Of a DNA stretch of 64,000 nt, positions 34,547 through 42,373 are shown piece by piece; position 1 is the stretch's first letter; the number at the start of each line of letters is the position of its first letter. The translations under genes and the position numbers were made by a program. The stretch lies in contig CBIHOV010000038.1 in the NCBI GenBank assembly GCA_966211765.1, forward strand, positions 1-64,000, in the 5' to 3' direction. This stretch comes from Paraflavitalea sp966211765. GTDB taxonomy: Bacteria; Bacteroidota; Bacteroidia; Chitinophagales; Chitinophagaceae. The notes under the pieces are model-generated. The model was not told the DNA's origin. It ran no database searches and saw only the letters and a program-made list of their open reading frames with translations.

Positions 34547-35098
34547 ATGGACTATAAAATACCCGACAAAATAAAAACTCTTTGTGATAAGGACGATCTT
34601 AGTAATCCCTATGAGCAAGAATTGGTTAAACAAGAGCTTGTAAAATTTATTACATATTACCTTGACCTAAAAAGAGGAAAAAACAGCTTAGCTAATGTTA
34701 CGGACATTGTTTCTGAAAGCGGAGAGTTTCCTGTAAAAGGAACTGTTTATCCATTTGAAAGGGATGTCGCAGGAAGAATGATGCGGACAAGGAACTATAC
34801 GATGAAAGAAGGAATTAATAAAGCGGGTAAAGAAGAAGTTTATATTATTGCTGCCGACAGAGATTGGTGGGACAAAAACAAGCTGTGGTTTACTCTTTTA
34901 ACTTCTGCAGCAGGGATTATCATAGGAATTATGGCGGCCCCTTTAAAAGGAGTATTTGACAATAAAATAAAAGAAGAATACTATATTAAAGATACCATAC
35001 ACGTAAGGCTACAAAACAACAGCTACACTTTACTTCCGATTGACACAGTATATAATCTTAAAATTGAGAAAAGGAATTCCGCTAAACACAAACAATAA
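34547..35098 (+). CDS. Single-span membrane protein of unknown function
   Basis: 183 residues. The N-terminal 125 residues are soluble and polar, with RDVAGRMMRTRNYTMKEGINK and a Trp-rich ADRDWWDKNKLW just before one membrane segment, LWFTLLTSAAGIIIGIMAAPL in shortened form LLTSAAGIIIGIMAA (about 128-148). A short lysine-rich tail follows. A soluble domain with one membrane anchor is common among effectors or sensors in defence operons, but no family was recognised. The stop overlaps the hairpin of island repeat C. Confidence 0.7.
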   Translation: MDYKIPDKIKTLCDKDDLSNPYEQELVKQELVKFITYYLDLKRGKNSLANVTDIVSESGEFPVKGTVYPFERDVAGRMMRTRNYTMKEGINKAGKEEVYIIAADRDWWDKNKLWFTLLTSAAGIIIGIMAAPLKGVFDNKIKEEYYIKDTIHVRLQNNSYTLLPIDTVYNLKIEKRNSAKHKQ

Positions 35099-35190
35099 GC
35101 CCTGGAAGTATTACCTCCAGGGCTACTATACCCAGAACAGGAACTGGGTTCTGCTGAATGTTCATTAGTTAGAAGACCTACGGGTCATTC
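35098..35190 (-). repeat. Island repeat copy C
   Basis: AGCCCTGGA, loop AGTATTACC, TCCAGGGCT, then ACTATACCCAGAACAGGAAC and TTCATTAGTTAGAAGACC. The stem is a perfect 9 bp. It lies exactly at the end of the third module and the change to GC-richer DNA, so it is the right boundary of the island. The gap of about 60 bases to the next gene holds nothing else. Confidence 0.6.
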
Positions 35191-35251
35191 ATATGTCAAT
35201 CTTTCAAACTTATTCCGCAGCGGTTGCCGCCGAAATATCCCCCTTCAACCG

Positions 35252-36769
35252 CTACGGCACCTGGAAAGCCCATTGCTGGTTATTGGCCCCGGTGCTGCTC
35301 CAGATCTGAAGGAGGGCGCCGCCAGCTGTTGAACTGCCGGCCACTTCCATCATTTTGTTGCTCTGCACACCCTGTATGGTGTAATAACCGCCGGAAACAG
35401 GGGTGATGATCCATTTCTGGTTATTGCCACTGGTGGATGTATAGAGCTGGAGTTTGGCCCCGTCCGCTGTTAACTGACCGGCTACGTCGAGCGACTTTGC
35501 ACTCTGCACACCGGCAATCCGGTATTGCCCGCCGCCCAGGTTGGTGACTACCCATTTTTGATTATTCTGACCATTCGGCGTCCATTGCTGAATAGGTGTA
35601 CGGTCCACTACTGCCTGCCCCTTGGCGTCAATCGCCAGGCCGCTGTGCCTGTTGATGATCTTATAAGTGCCATTGGCCAGGGTAGGGGTACCGTTGCTAT
35701 AAGGCGCCAGGATAGGCTTCAGCAAATTAGCTGCTTTAATATGGCCAGCCACACTGGGATGTAAACCGTCGGCATAATCTGCCGCCGTGAGCCAGCCTGT
35801 GGTGTTGACATAATGAACCTTGTTGTCGCCGGCAGCGATCCTGGCATTGACGGCCGCCAGGGTGGGCGTAGCTTTTACACCCAGAAAAGTTCTCATCACA
35901 AAGAGCTCGGCGTTCGGAAACTTCGCGCGGATATTGGCGAGGAAGCTGGTGTAGGTGCTTTGGAACACATTGTCGGGCACTGCTTTGTTGTTATCATTCG
36001 TACCCAGGTTGACGACGATTAACCTGGGGGTGTACCTGGTAAAATCCCAGTTGGGCGAAGCGGCGTAAGATGAGTTCTGCAGCTTGAAGTACTGGACATC
36101 CATGCCTACTCCCGGATAACCACTGGTAAGACAAATGCCGGGATAAGCGATCTGTGTATGTTCGGTACCCAATGCTTCGGAGCAAACCCATCCATAAGCA
36201 GAGACGTTCACCTGTGTGCCGGTGCCAGCTGCATAGCCGGCGGTAATGGAATCACCAATGAACTCTATGAGCTCGCTGGAAGCAGGTGGCGCGCTGGTGG
36301 CAGCACCTGCATCGAAGAGGAAGCCCTGGAAGTTAAATACATAATTGTAATCTTTTCCCTGGGCCACGGTGACGGTATGGGTGCCGCTGGCCAGGGGGCT
36401 AGGCGTGAGGTTAATGGTGCCGCTTACATTGGTATAACTTACCCAGGGACCATTGTCGATCCTCGCATAGTAATTGGTGGCGGCGCCTACTTTGATCTTT
36501 GCGGTGGTTCCTGTAAAACTAACCCGCACATAAGCGCCTCCCCAATAACTGACGTATTGGGCTGCATTGCTTGTATCCCAACGGCCAAAGTATTTGATAT
36601 TGGCATCTCCCACAGCGCCGGCTGCTGCGGCCAGTGCAGTAGGAGACCCGGCAATTGCTTTGGTTTGCTGGTCGGCCGACCCGGGAAGGTGGCCCATCAG
36701 GTTTTTCCTGGAACAGCCAACCGATAAGCCTATCAGTACTGTAAAAAGTATGAACTGGATCGTTTTCAT
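35252..36769 (-). CDS. CE2-type acetyl esterase (GDSL/SGNH) with ricin-like lectin domain, lipoprotein
   Basis: 505 residues from the start at 36769, which yields a lipoprotein signal (TVLIGLSVGCSRKN); ten more codons upstream are open. A jelly-roll domain (about 65-160, FGRWDTSNAAQYVSYWGGAY) precedes an SGNH hydrolase with the nucleophile Ser in IEFIGDSITAGY, LGTNDNN as the Asn block and DGLHPSVAGH as the Asp-x-x-His pair; this order is that of carbohydrate esterase family 2. From about residue 375 a ricin-type beta-trefoil with QNNQKWVV and GNNQKWIITP repeats binds sugars. Likely removes acetyl groups from polysaccharides at the surface. 41 bp after the beta-helix gene, same strand. Confidence 0.9.
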   Translation of the reverse strand: MKTIQFILFTVLIGLSVGCSRKNLMGHLPGSADQQTKAIAGSPTALAAAAGAVGDANIKYFGRWDTSNAAQYVSYWGGAYVRVSFTGTTAKIKVGAATNYYARIDNGPWVSYTNVSGTINLTPSPLASGTHTVTVAQGKDYNYVFNFQGFLFDAGAATSAPPASSELIEFIGDSITAGYAAGTGTQVNVSAYGWVCSEALGTEHTQIAYPGICLTSGYPGVGMDVQYFKLQNSSYAASPNWDFTRYTPRLIVVNLGTNDNNKAVPDNVFQSTYTSFLANIRAKFPNAELFVMRTFLGVKATPTLAAVNARIAAGDNKVHYVNTTGWLTAADYADGLHPSVAGHIKAANLLKPILAPYSNGTPTLANGTYKIINRHSGLAIDAKGQAVVDRTPIQQWTPNGQNNQKWVVTNLGGGQYRIAGVQSAKSLDVAGQLTADGAKLQLYTSTSGNNQKWIITPVSGGYYTIQGVQSNKMMEVAGSSTAGGALLQIWSSTGANNQQWAFQVP

Positions 36770-36810
36770 GTTGTGGCGATTGGTTGATGATGGGTGCATC
36801 TGCTGCGCGC

Positions 36811-39057
36811 TTAGTTTTTAATGAAGGGGATGGGCTTGTTTTTCCCAATGGTTATAAAATAAGCACCGGCCGGGAGTTTACTGATATCCACCTGGCGCAT
36901 GGATCGCTGTGTGTGCACAATAGCGCCTGTACCGCTGTTACGTATAACCAGGTCTGTGGGTTCGGAAAGGCCGCGGATAGTAAGCACCGTAGTTGCTGGG
37001 TTGGGATAGATGGTGATCTCACCGGCAGGGGTATTGTCAGCTGCCGGATCTCCAGGACTTGCTGTCCGGTGGGCTGGCCCGGTCAATACTTTGAGGGAGG
37101 AAATCTGGTCGTTGGCGTTGGGATTTAAAGCGGGGAATACGGGTGTATCGTAATTAAAGTTCCATGAGGTGCCGGTAAAATTATCACCTGCGTATCCGAT
37201 CACCTGCCTGCCACTGGGCACGCGCACGGAAGATGCCCAATCGTTGAGTACCCCTTTGGCAGCGAGCTGCGCGGTGGTATAATTGCCCACGGGCAGGAGT
37301 TGGCTCACTGTGCCACCGTAATTCGTATTTTGGAAGAGCCTCACTTCGGTAATGGTCTCTTGCCAACTGTTGCCGGTCAACGAAGGTGTAGTGAAAGTGG
37401 CGGTACCATCGTTGCGGAAAGCTTCCTGACCAGCATGCAGGTTGGCCACTGTATTGTAATTGATGGTAGCACTGCCGGTAGCCCCTGCATAAATGTAAAA
37501 GCCTGTACCGGCAGGGTTGTTGACGATGTTACTGGTGAGGGTAACATTGAATTTTCTGATGGCAATGGCCCTGGGTGCAAAGCAATCGACCACGGTATTT
37601 TGGTCCACCACACCAGTAGTGCCATCGTTGATGTAAATGGCGCCCTGGGCAATGCTACGGAAACCACCACAGCGCATGAGTAGGTTGTTTTTAACAGTAA
37701 CCGATTCGCAGGGATTGCCGGTAGCTCCAAAAGTGCCCAGCACAATGCCCGCCAGATCGGCATTATCGGATACGTAGTTATTTTGGATCAGTGAATTTCT
37801 ACCACCGGCCACGCGTATCCCATTGGCATAGATGGTGGCCACGGATGAGTTGTTGAGCACTTTTGTGTCCACCATATTGTCGGTAGTACCGCCTCCGTTC
37901 TGTGCATTGATGGCAATACCATCATCGGCGCATCCCCGCACATAATTGTTCTGACAGGTTAACCGAAGCCCTTTGTGGGTAGCCTGAACAGATGAACCAT
38001 TGTTAAGATTAATACCATCGGCCCAGTCATTGGAAGCCCGGCAGTCGCGTATGGTGCCATCGGTGCCGCTCATCCAAAACCCCGCGCCGACATTGTGCAC
38101 CCAAACGCGCTCTACCAGCCAACCATTGGCACCCTGGACGGTCATGCCATAATCATGGCCGTGTGCGAGGTCCCGGGCCGTTTCATTGCCAAAGATGTAG
38201 ATATCGCGCAGGGTGCAATTGGTAAGGCTCCACTTGTGACGGGCGCCAATGATGCGCTCCATCCTGGTGTACCACATGCCTGCACCACTGATGGTAATGC
38301 CCGAAGCTTCAATTATTTTACCGGTATGAAAATTTCCAACGGGTATCCACATGCCCTTGCTTTGTGACTGGCAGGCAGCAATACAGGCAATGAAAGCATC
38401 CGAGTCGTCGGTGCCGTCGCCTGATGTGGCGCCATACGTAGTAACGGAAAGGGTATTGGCAGGTTGGGTGAGGGCAGGGCCTACGTTTTCCAGGTCGAAT
38501 AGATCGATGTAGTAAAAGGCGGCTGTATTGGCGGCGTCTTTTTTAAGCATGATGGTGCTGCCGGGCGCAATGGGGGTGCCTGTAACCCAGGCGCGGAACT
38601 CATCATAAAAGCGGTGGGGGGTACCGGAGGCGGGATCGTTGTCGGCCCAATGCTGGGCCACGCCGTATTGCCAGCAATATTTGGAGGTCATGGTAATGGC
38701 CTGCCTGAAAACCCCGTTAATATACAGGTTTAGGGTGGCCGTTATGCCAAGGCCCGCCGGGGCGTCGGGGATGGAGCTCCGGATGACAATGGTATTGGAA
38801 CTTATACCGGTATTGTTTACCCAACTTACGGACTCGCCTTCGGCGTTGAGCTCCACGAAAGACCTGCCCGAGGCTTCGAGCTCAGGCGTTGGCTGAGCGG
38901 GCAGGGTGGTCATGGTGCGGATGGCGGCGCCACCGGCCAGGGTACCGGATTCTGCCTCGATGGATTTGAAAGGGGTATTGGCGCCCTGGGCAAAAGCCTG
39001 TGTTGCCCCTGACAATAATAGCAGCAGGCAGCATGAGGCGATGCAGTTTTTTTTCAT
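36811..39057 (-). CDS. Secreted beta-helix glycosidase-like protein (GH87-like) with beta/gamma-crystallin and T9SS domains
   Basis: 748 residues from 39057, giving the signal CLLLLLSGATQAFAQ; open upstream to 39114. A CBM-like domain (about 25-185, including HWADNDPASGTPHRFYDEF) leads to a pectate-lyase-type right-handed beta-helix starting TYGATSGDGTDDSDAFIACI, with WIPVGNFHTGKIIEASGITI and SNDWADGINLNN and ADDGIAIN acidic pairs that could be catalytic. Then a beta/gamma-crystallin-like domain (LFQNTNYGGTVSQLLPVGNY) and a T9SS sorting domain ending PIPFIKN. The set resembles GH87 alpha-glucanases. Precedes the CE2 esterase in a two-gene operon for polysaccharide breakdown. Confidence 0.8.
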   Translation of the reverse strand: MKKNCIASCCLLLLLSGATQAFAQGANTPFKSIEAESGTLAGGAAIRTMTTLPAQPTPELEASGRSFVELNAEGESVSWVNNTGISSNTIVIRSSIPDAPAGLGITATLNLYINGVFRQAITMTSKYCWQYGVAQHWADNDPASGTPHRFYDEFRAWVTGTPIAPGSTIMLKKDAANTAAFYYIDLFDLENVGPALTQPANTLSVTTYGATSGDGTDDSDAFIACIAACQSQSKGMWIPVGNFHTGKIIEASGITISGAGMWYTRMERIIGARHKWSLTNCTLRDIYIFGNETARDLAHGHDYGMTVQGANGWLVERVWVHNVGAGFWMSGTDGTIRDCRASNDWADGINLNNGSSVQATHKGLRLTCQNNYVRGCADDGIAINAQNGGGTTDNMVDTKVLNNSSVATIYANGIRVAGGRNSLIQNNYVSDNADLAGIVLGTFGATGNPCESVTVKNNLLMRCGGFRSIAQGAIYINDGTTGVVDQNTVVDCFAPRAIAIRKFNVTLTSNIVNNPAGTGFYIYAGATGSATINYNTVANLHAGQEAFRNDGTATFTTPSLTGNSWQETITEVRLFQNTNYGGTVSQLLPVGNYTTAQLAAKGVLNDWASSVRVPSGRQVIGYAGDNFTGTSWNFNYDTPVFPALNPNANDQISSLKVLTGPAHRTASPGDPAADNTPAGEITIYPNPATTVLTIRGLSEPTDLVIRNSGTGAIVHTQRSMRQVDISKLPAGAYFITIGKNKPIPFIKN

Positions 39058-39446
39058 ATGACAATCGTTGTGATGGTTAATAATGTTCATAATGTAGCGT
39101 CCCGCAGCTAACAAGAGATTAATAAAAGGCTAATGGGTTCTAACGGAATATTTCCTGTGTTGGTAGTGGGTTGGTTATCAGGATGCCAGGTAGGCTATTT
39201 TTCTTCCGCAATTTTTTTGTACAAGTGGGCCTGAGGAGTCAATAGATCAAATTTAGGCCAGGGTGAGCCGCCCTTCAAGGGCGACCCACCCTTCGACAAG
39301 GAATTGGTAGAGCGGGTATTGATCTATTACGAATAGACTTATTAAGCAGGATATTGTAAACCGGGTACAAAATAAAAGAGCCGCCTCCACTGCATTGGAG
39401 ACGGCTTTTTGCTATTGGGCATGCCGGTTGGCGGCGACCAGTTTTC
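39058..39446. other. Gene-free gap between two minus-strand units
   Basis: About 390 bases. It contains the terminator at 39379-39406 and an inverted repeat CGCCCTT-C-AAGGGCG near 39269-39283 flanked by GGGTG and CCACCC words. Nothing coding was seen. Confidence 0.6.
39379..39406 (-). terminator. Intrinsic terminator of the erythromycin-esterase-like gene
   Basis: AGCCGCCTCCA, loop CTGCAT, TGGAGACGGCT with one mismatch; on the minus strand it runs into CTTTTATTTTG. It begins 41 bases after the stop at 39447. Confidence 0.8.
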
Positions 39447-40709
39447 TTAAAACAGGGCGCTGGTATGATGTGTTTCTTTCAGGAAGATCAAGGCGTCGAA
39501 CATTTGTGGTAATGATACGGGGTAATAATCTTTGTCGGCACTGGTCTCTTTACCATAGCCCAGCATTTTGATGGTACGTGGTTTTTCCCATTCTGCCCGT
39601 TCGCCGGCACTTAGTTTGGCAAAATCTACGAGGAAGGCCGCTGGCCTGGCCTCGTTGAACTGTTGGTTCCAGGAACCGGTAGCGGTTGGTAGTAAAGGGG
39701 CATGAAACAAGGTATCCTTAAAGTCGTGGTCGGCATTGATCATCCGGGTGGTGATGTAAGAATAGCTGCCGGCGCCGCCACTGAGGCCGATGGAAAAATA
39801 ATCTTTCGGGTATTGCTTAGCTATGGTAGCGCCCATCAGGCCCACTTCTTTTGCCAGCCAGGCGTAACGGGCAATATGTGCACTGTGGGCCCATACGATG
39901 ATCTTTGCGGAGGGATCGGCGGCGTGAAAATTGACCCGTTCGCCCATGATCTCGTCCCTCGATACCCCTATCTTTTTGGCCATACGCTCATAGTATACGT
40001 AACCTGTTTTTGCATGAAAGATCAATTCCTTTAAGGATGCATCGTTGTATTTTTTGCTGATGCACAAGGAATCCATTTGTTCCAGTAGGCGGTAAGTGGC
40101 CAGCATATAGTCCTTTGATTTGGGCAGGGTGTCCTTATTGATCCTGCCGGTTTGCTGGTAAAAGGATTTTACGTCGAGGGTCTGGCGCAGCATGAATTCA
40201 TTGCACATATTGATCAGGGTACTATCATTATACTTAGCGGCAGCTTCCAGCATGTATTGCGGCAGTATTTCCCGGAAGCTGTCATCAGAACCGGCCAGCT
40301 TCAGGTTTTTCTTTTTGGCCGATTGTTTTCTAAACCATACCAGGAAATTGCGCATTTCCTTCGACTGGTAGATGGCGAAAAGGTGTTTACGCATCAGGGT
40401 ATCCAGGTTGCCGGTGGCCAGTTGGTGCTGCAAGGCCAGCATATCTTCATGCGGATTTTCAAGGATGACGGTGGTAAAGCCTTTTTGGCGAATGAGCCGC
40501 TCGGTGATGGCAGCGCGGAGATCATAAAAATCGCCGGTACCATGGGTGTCTTCACCAATGGCCACAATGCGTTTGTTGCCGATCATGGCAATCAGGCTAT
40601 CGAGGTATTTTTCTCTTTTGTCAATAGGGGTAATAACAGTAGCCGGCAAAAGCTGAGAAGTGGCCGACAAGGAAAGGATCATAACCAGGCTAACAAGTAG
40701 TGAACGCAT
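39447..40709 (-). CDS. Erythromycin-esterase-family protein, exported
   Basis: 420 residues from 40709, chosen for the signal MRSLLVSLVMILSLSATSQ; the frame is open 55 codons further. The family core is present: RIVAIGEDTHGTGDFYDLR with the catalytic-type His and Glu, TVILENPHEDMLALQ, MRNFLVWFRKQ, and IIVWAHSAHIARY. Members (EreA/EreB and many of unknown substrate) hydrolyse esters or are related hydrolases. A resistance role cannot be claimed, because most homologues in environmental Bacteroidota are uncharacterised. Probably periplasmic. Monocistronic. Confidence 0.9.
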   Translation of the reverse strand: MRSLLVSLVMILSLSATSQLLPATVITPIDKREKYLDSLIAMIGNKRIVAIGEDTHGTGDFYDLRAAITERLIRQKGFTTVILENPHEDMLALQHQLATGNLDTLMRKHLFAIYQSKEMRNFLVWFRKQSAKKKNLKLAGSDDSFREILPQYMLEAAAKYNDSTLINMCNEFMLRQTLDVKSFYQQTGRINKDTLPKSKDYMLATYRLLEQMDSLCISKKYNDASLKELIFHAKTGYVYYERMAKKIGVSRDEIMGERVNFHAADPSAKIIVWAHSAHIARYAWLAKEVGLMGATIAKQYPKDYFSIGLSGGAGSYSYITTRMINADHDFKDTLFHAPLLPTATGSWNQQFNEARPAAFLVDFAKLSAGERAEWEKPRTIKMLGYGKETSADKDYYPVSLPQMFDALIFLKETHHTSALF

Positions 40710-40859
40710 ATCATTTAAGTTTATGCAGCAAAGAAAGGCTGGTAATGACGGGCCGGAAAGGCTGGTTCTGCAACAGAGGAACCTGGTACGACATAAAAAG
40801 CAGGCGCTGGTTTTGTCGAAGAAAAGAATGATTTCGTCGAATGCGCTGCCTGTGCGTCG

Positions 40860-41080
40860 GTGGCTGGCTTGCATTATTGTTTGATCAGCCGCTCTGCCTT
40901 GCCGTCTGCAAATTGTACTTTATACAGGCCTTTGGTCAGGTGCTGTACATGGATGGGTTGCGGATTGGAGGTGATTAAAATAGTTTGAAGCAGGCTGCCA
41001 TTGGCATCGTGTAAGCTGGCCCTGGTGTGCAATAAGCTACTGCCGGCATTGATATAGGTAATATCGCTGACAGGATTGGG
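40860..41080 (-). pseudogene. Orphan T9SS sorting-domain fragment
   Basis: About 220 bases closely match the 3' end of the beta-helix gene at 46810 (46800-47017). On the minus strand it encodes roughly 65 residues of a type A sorting domain (NPVSDITYINAGSSLLH, later KGLYKVQFADG) and a stop, but the frame has no upstream body: similarity breaks off at 41080. It is a left-over or duplicated 3' end. It and the intact copy are direct repeats flanking 41.1-46.8 kb. Confidence 0.85.
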
Positions 41081-41285
41081 GCGTATTTATTATTGGTATG
41101 TTACTGTTATTTATTAGTCGCATTAACTGCAAGCAACTTATCTGGTACCTAATTACAAAATATGAGAAGACTTTATTTGCCGTTGTTTTTATGTGCAAAC
41201 TGCATAGCCTCGGAAAAAGCTATTTGATAGTCAATCGAGTGGCTAATGAGGTAATAATATATGGATTAGTGCCTTTGTTCAACGA

Positions 41286-41504
41286 ATGAGGAACAAGGTA
41301 AATATCAAGGCCTCTAAAAAACTACGGCAAAAAAGCAAGGAAACTGCCGCACAATTAGAAAGGGCGGCCGCCGAAGAAGAACGCGCTATGAAAGCTGCCA
41401 ATGCAGCACCGCGCAGAAAATATTACTTAGGACCCAAGGGCGGATGTTATTTCATTAATTCGAAGGGTAACAAACAATATGTTGATCATAGCTATTGCAA
41501 GTAA
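41286..41504 (+). CDS. Small basic protein with PBCV-type basic adaptor motif
   Basis: 72 residues. The first 45 form a charged helix rich in Lys, Ala and Glu (AAQLERAAAEEERAMKAANA). The C-terminus YYLGPKGGCYFINSKGNK plus QYVDHSYC matches the short GPRGG-Y-I-NS-GNK-YV pattern of the PBCV-specific basic adaptor domain, first described in chloroviruses and also found as an accessory tail in bacterial and eukaryotic proteins. A short preceding frame (41098-41289) overlaps its start by 4 bp but looks non-coding. Role unknown. AT-rich context suggests recent acquisition. Confidence 0.6.
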   Translation: MRNKVNIKASKKLRQKSKETAAQLERAAAEEERAMKAANAAPRRKYYLGPKGGCYFINSKGNKQYVDHSYCK

Positions 41505-41824
41505 TTACTACCATCATTATCAAATGTCCAAACGGGAGCAACCGGTTCCGGGTGAAAGCCCCTTCCTAGCAACGCTTATGATGGTCTTTGTACGCTTCGT
41601 TATCATTGATAAAGTAGTTGAGTTTGTCTGTCAAGTCGATTCGGTAATCGCTGGGTTTCTTGCGACGGAAAGTTGCTCCCTTCTTACTATACCAACAACC
41701 TCTACTGTAAAAAACACCTTTTCTTGCTTAAGTAAAAAGTATGGGTGTTTTAACGGTTGGTTCATGTACGTATAGCCTGCTACCTTCGATGCAGTAATGT
41801 TGTTATCAATTCTACAAACCTAAA
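41505..41824 (-). other. Gap with a coding-like minus-strand fragment
   Basis: No complete gene. On the minus strand 41727-41566 is open for 53 codons without a start codon and reads like a protein end (ATFRRKKPSDYRIDLTDKLN and then YFINDNEAYKDHHKRC before the stop). A 9-base inverted repeat GGGAGCAAC/GTTGCTCCC (41534, 41672) brackets most of it. It may be a remnant gene; no family was recognised. Confidence 0.35.
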
Positions 41825-42373
41825 ATGAAACGTATGCCAACAATTGTCAAATATGTCTGTAATGCAGGCATGGAACGCGTTTTCGTTTCGCTGACGGACG
41901 AGAAAGTACCGGTGGATATCTCCAAAAACAGGGAATACGCCGTCTTTTTTGTAATCAAAAATCCGCTCACTGCAGAAGAAACCCGCTACCTATCGGTCGT
42001 TCTTAAAGAGGATAATACAGAAAAGCTGCGGGTGCCACTCAATAAAAATGGAGGACATAAACCGGCCTTTAATAATACAGCGGTGTATCGTCCGAACTTT
42101 AGAAGATTTATTAAAGAAGATAAAAGTGATGTAGAGCTGGAAAGAATGTTCTTTGCAGAAACCAATTTAACAGACGATCTAAACATGGATGTGCGTTTGC
42201 TTATTAAGCCGGCCACCGGGAATCCCGAAGCCGATGATATAGAACGTTTCTTACGCATCCTCACTGATGAAGCGGCAACAGGTTTTAAGAGCGTCGATAT
42301 CAACCTGGAACGGGATGGAGGAAAAAAACCATTGGGAGGTGGCGGACTTCATTCCATTACAAAGGGTAAATAG
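41825..42373 (+). CDS. Hypothetical protein
   Basis: 182 residues, no signal peptide, no membrane segment. The N-terminal half is rich in beta strands (RVFVSLTDEKVPVDISKNRE, YAVFFVIKNPLTAEETRYLS), the C-terminal part is charged and ends in a glycine-rich tail KKPLGGGGLHS that could be flexible. No family recognised. Its last 17 bases overlap the convergent kinase gene. It lies in the segment flanked by the T9SS-fragment repeats. Confidence 0.65.
   Translation: MKRMPTIVKYVCNAGMERVFVSLTDEKVPVDISKNREYAVFFVIKNPLTAEETRYLSVVLKEDNTEKLRVPLNKNGGHKPAFNNTAVYRPNFRRFIKEDKSDVELERMFFAETNLTDDLNMDVRLLIKPATGNPEADDIERFLRILTDEAATGFKSVDINLERDGGKKPLGGGGLHSITKGK

Noticed and set aside
29861..35190. Intact tRNA genes at the island repeats
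   Set aside because: Only a degenerate T-arm/acceptor-like part is present; no complete cloverleaf with anticodon arm can be drawn.
39447..40709. Macrolide resistance gene
   Set aside because: Family membership in erythromycin esterases is clear, but most homologues have no shown resistance activity.
41098..41289. 63-codon plus-strand frame before the basic-adaptor protein
   Set aside because: Composition is not protein-like, and the 4-bp overlap with the next start is the only support.
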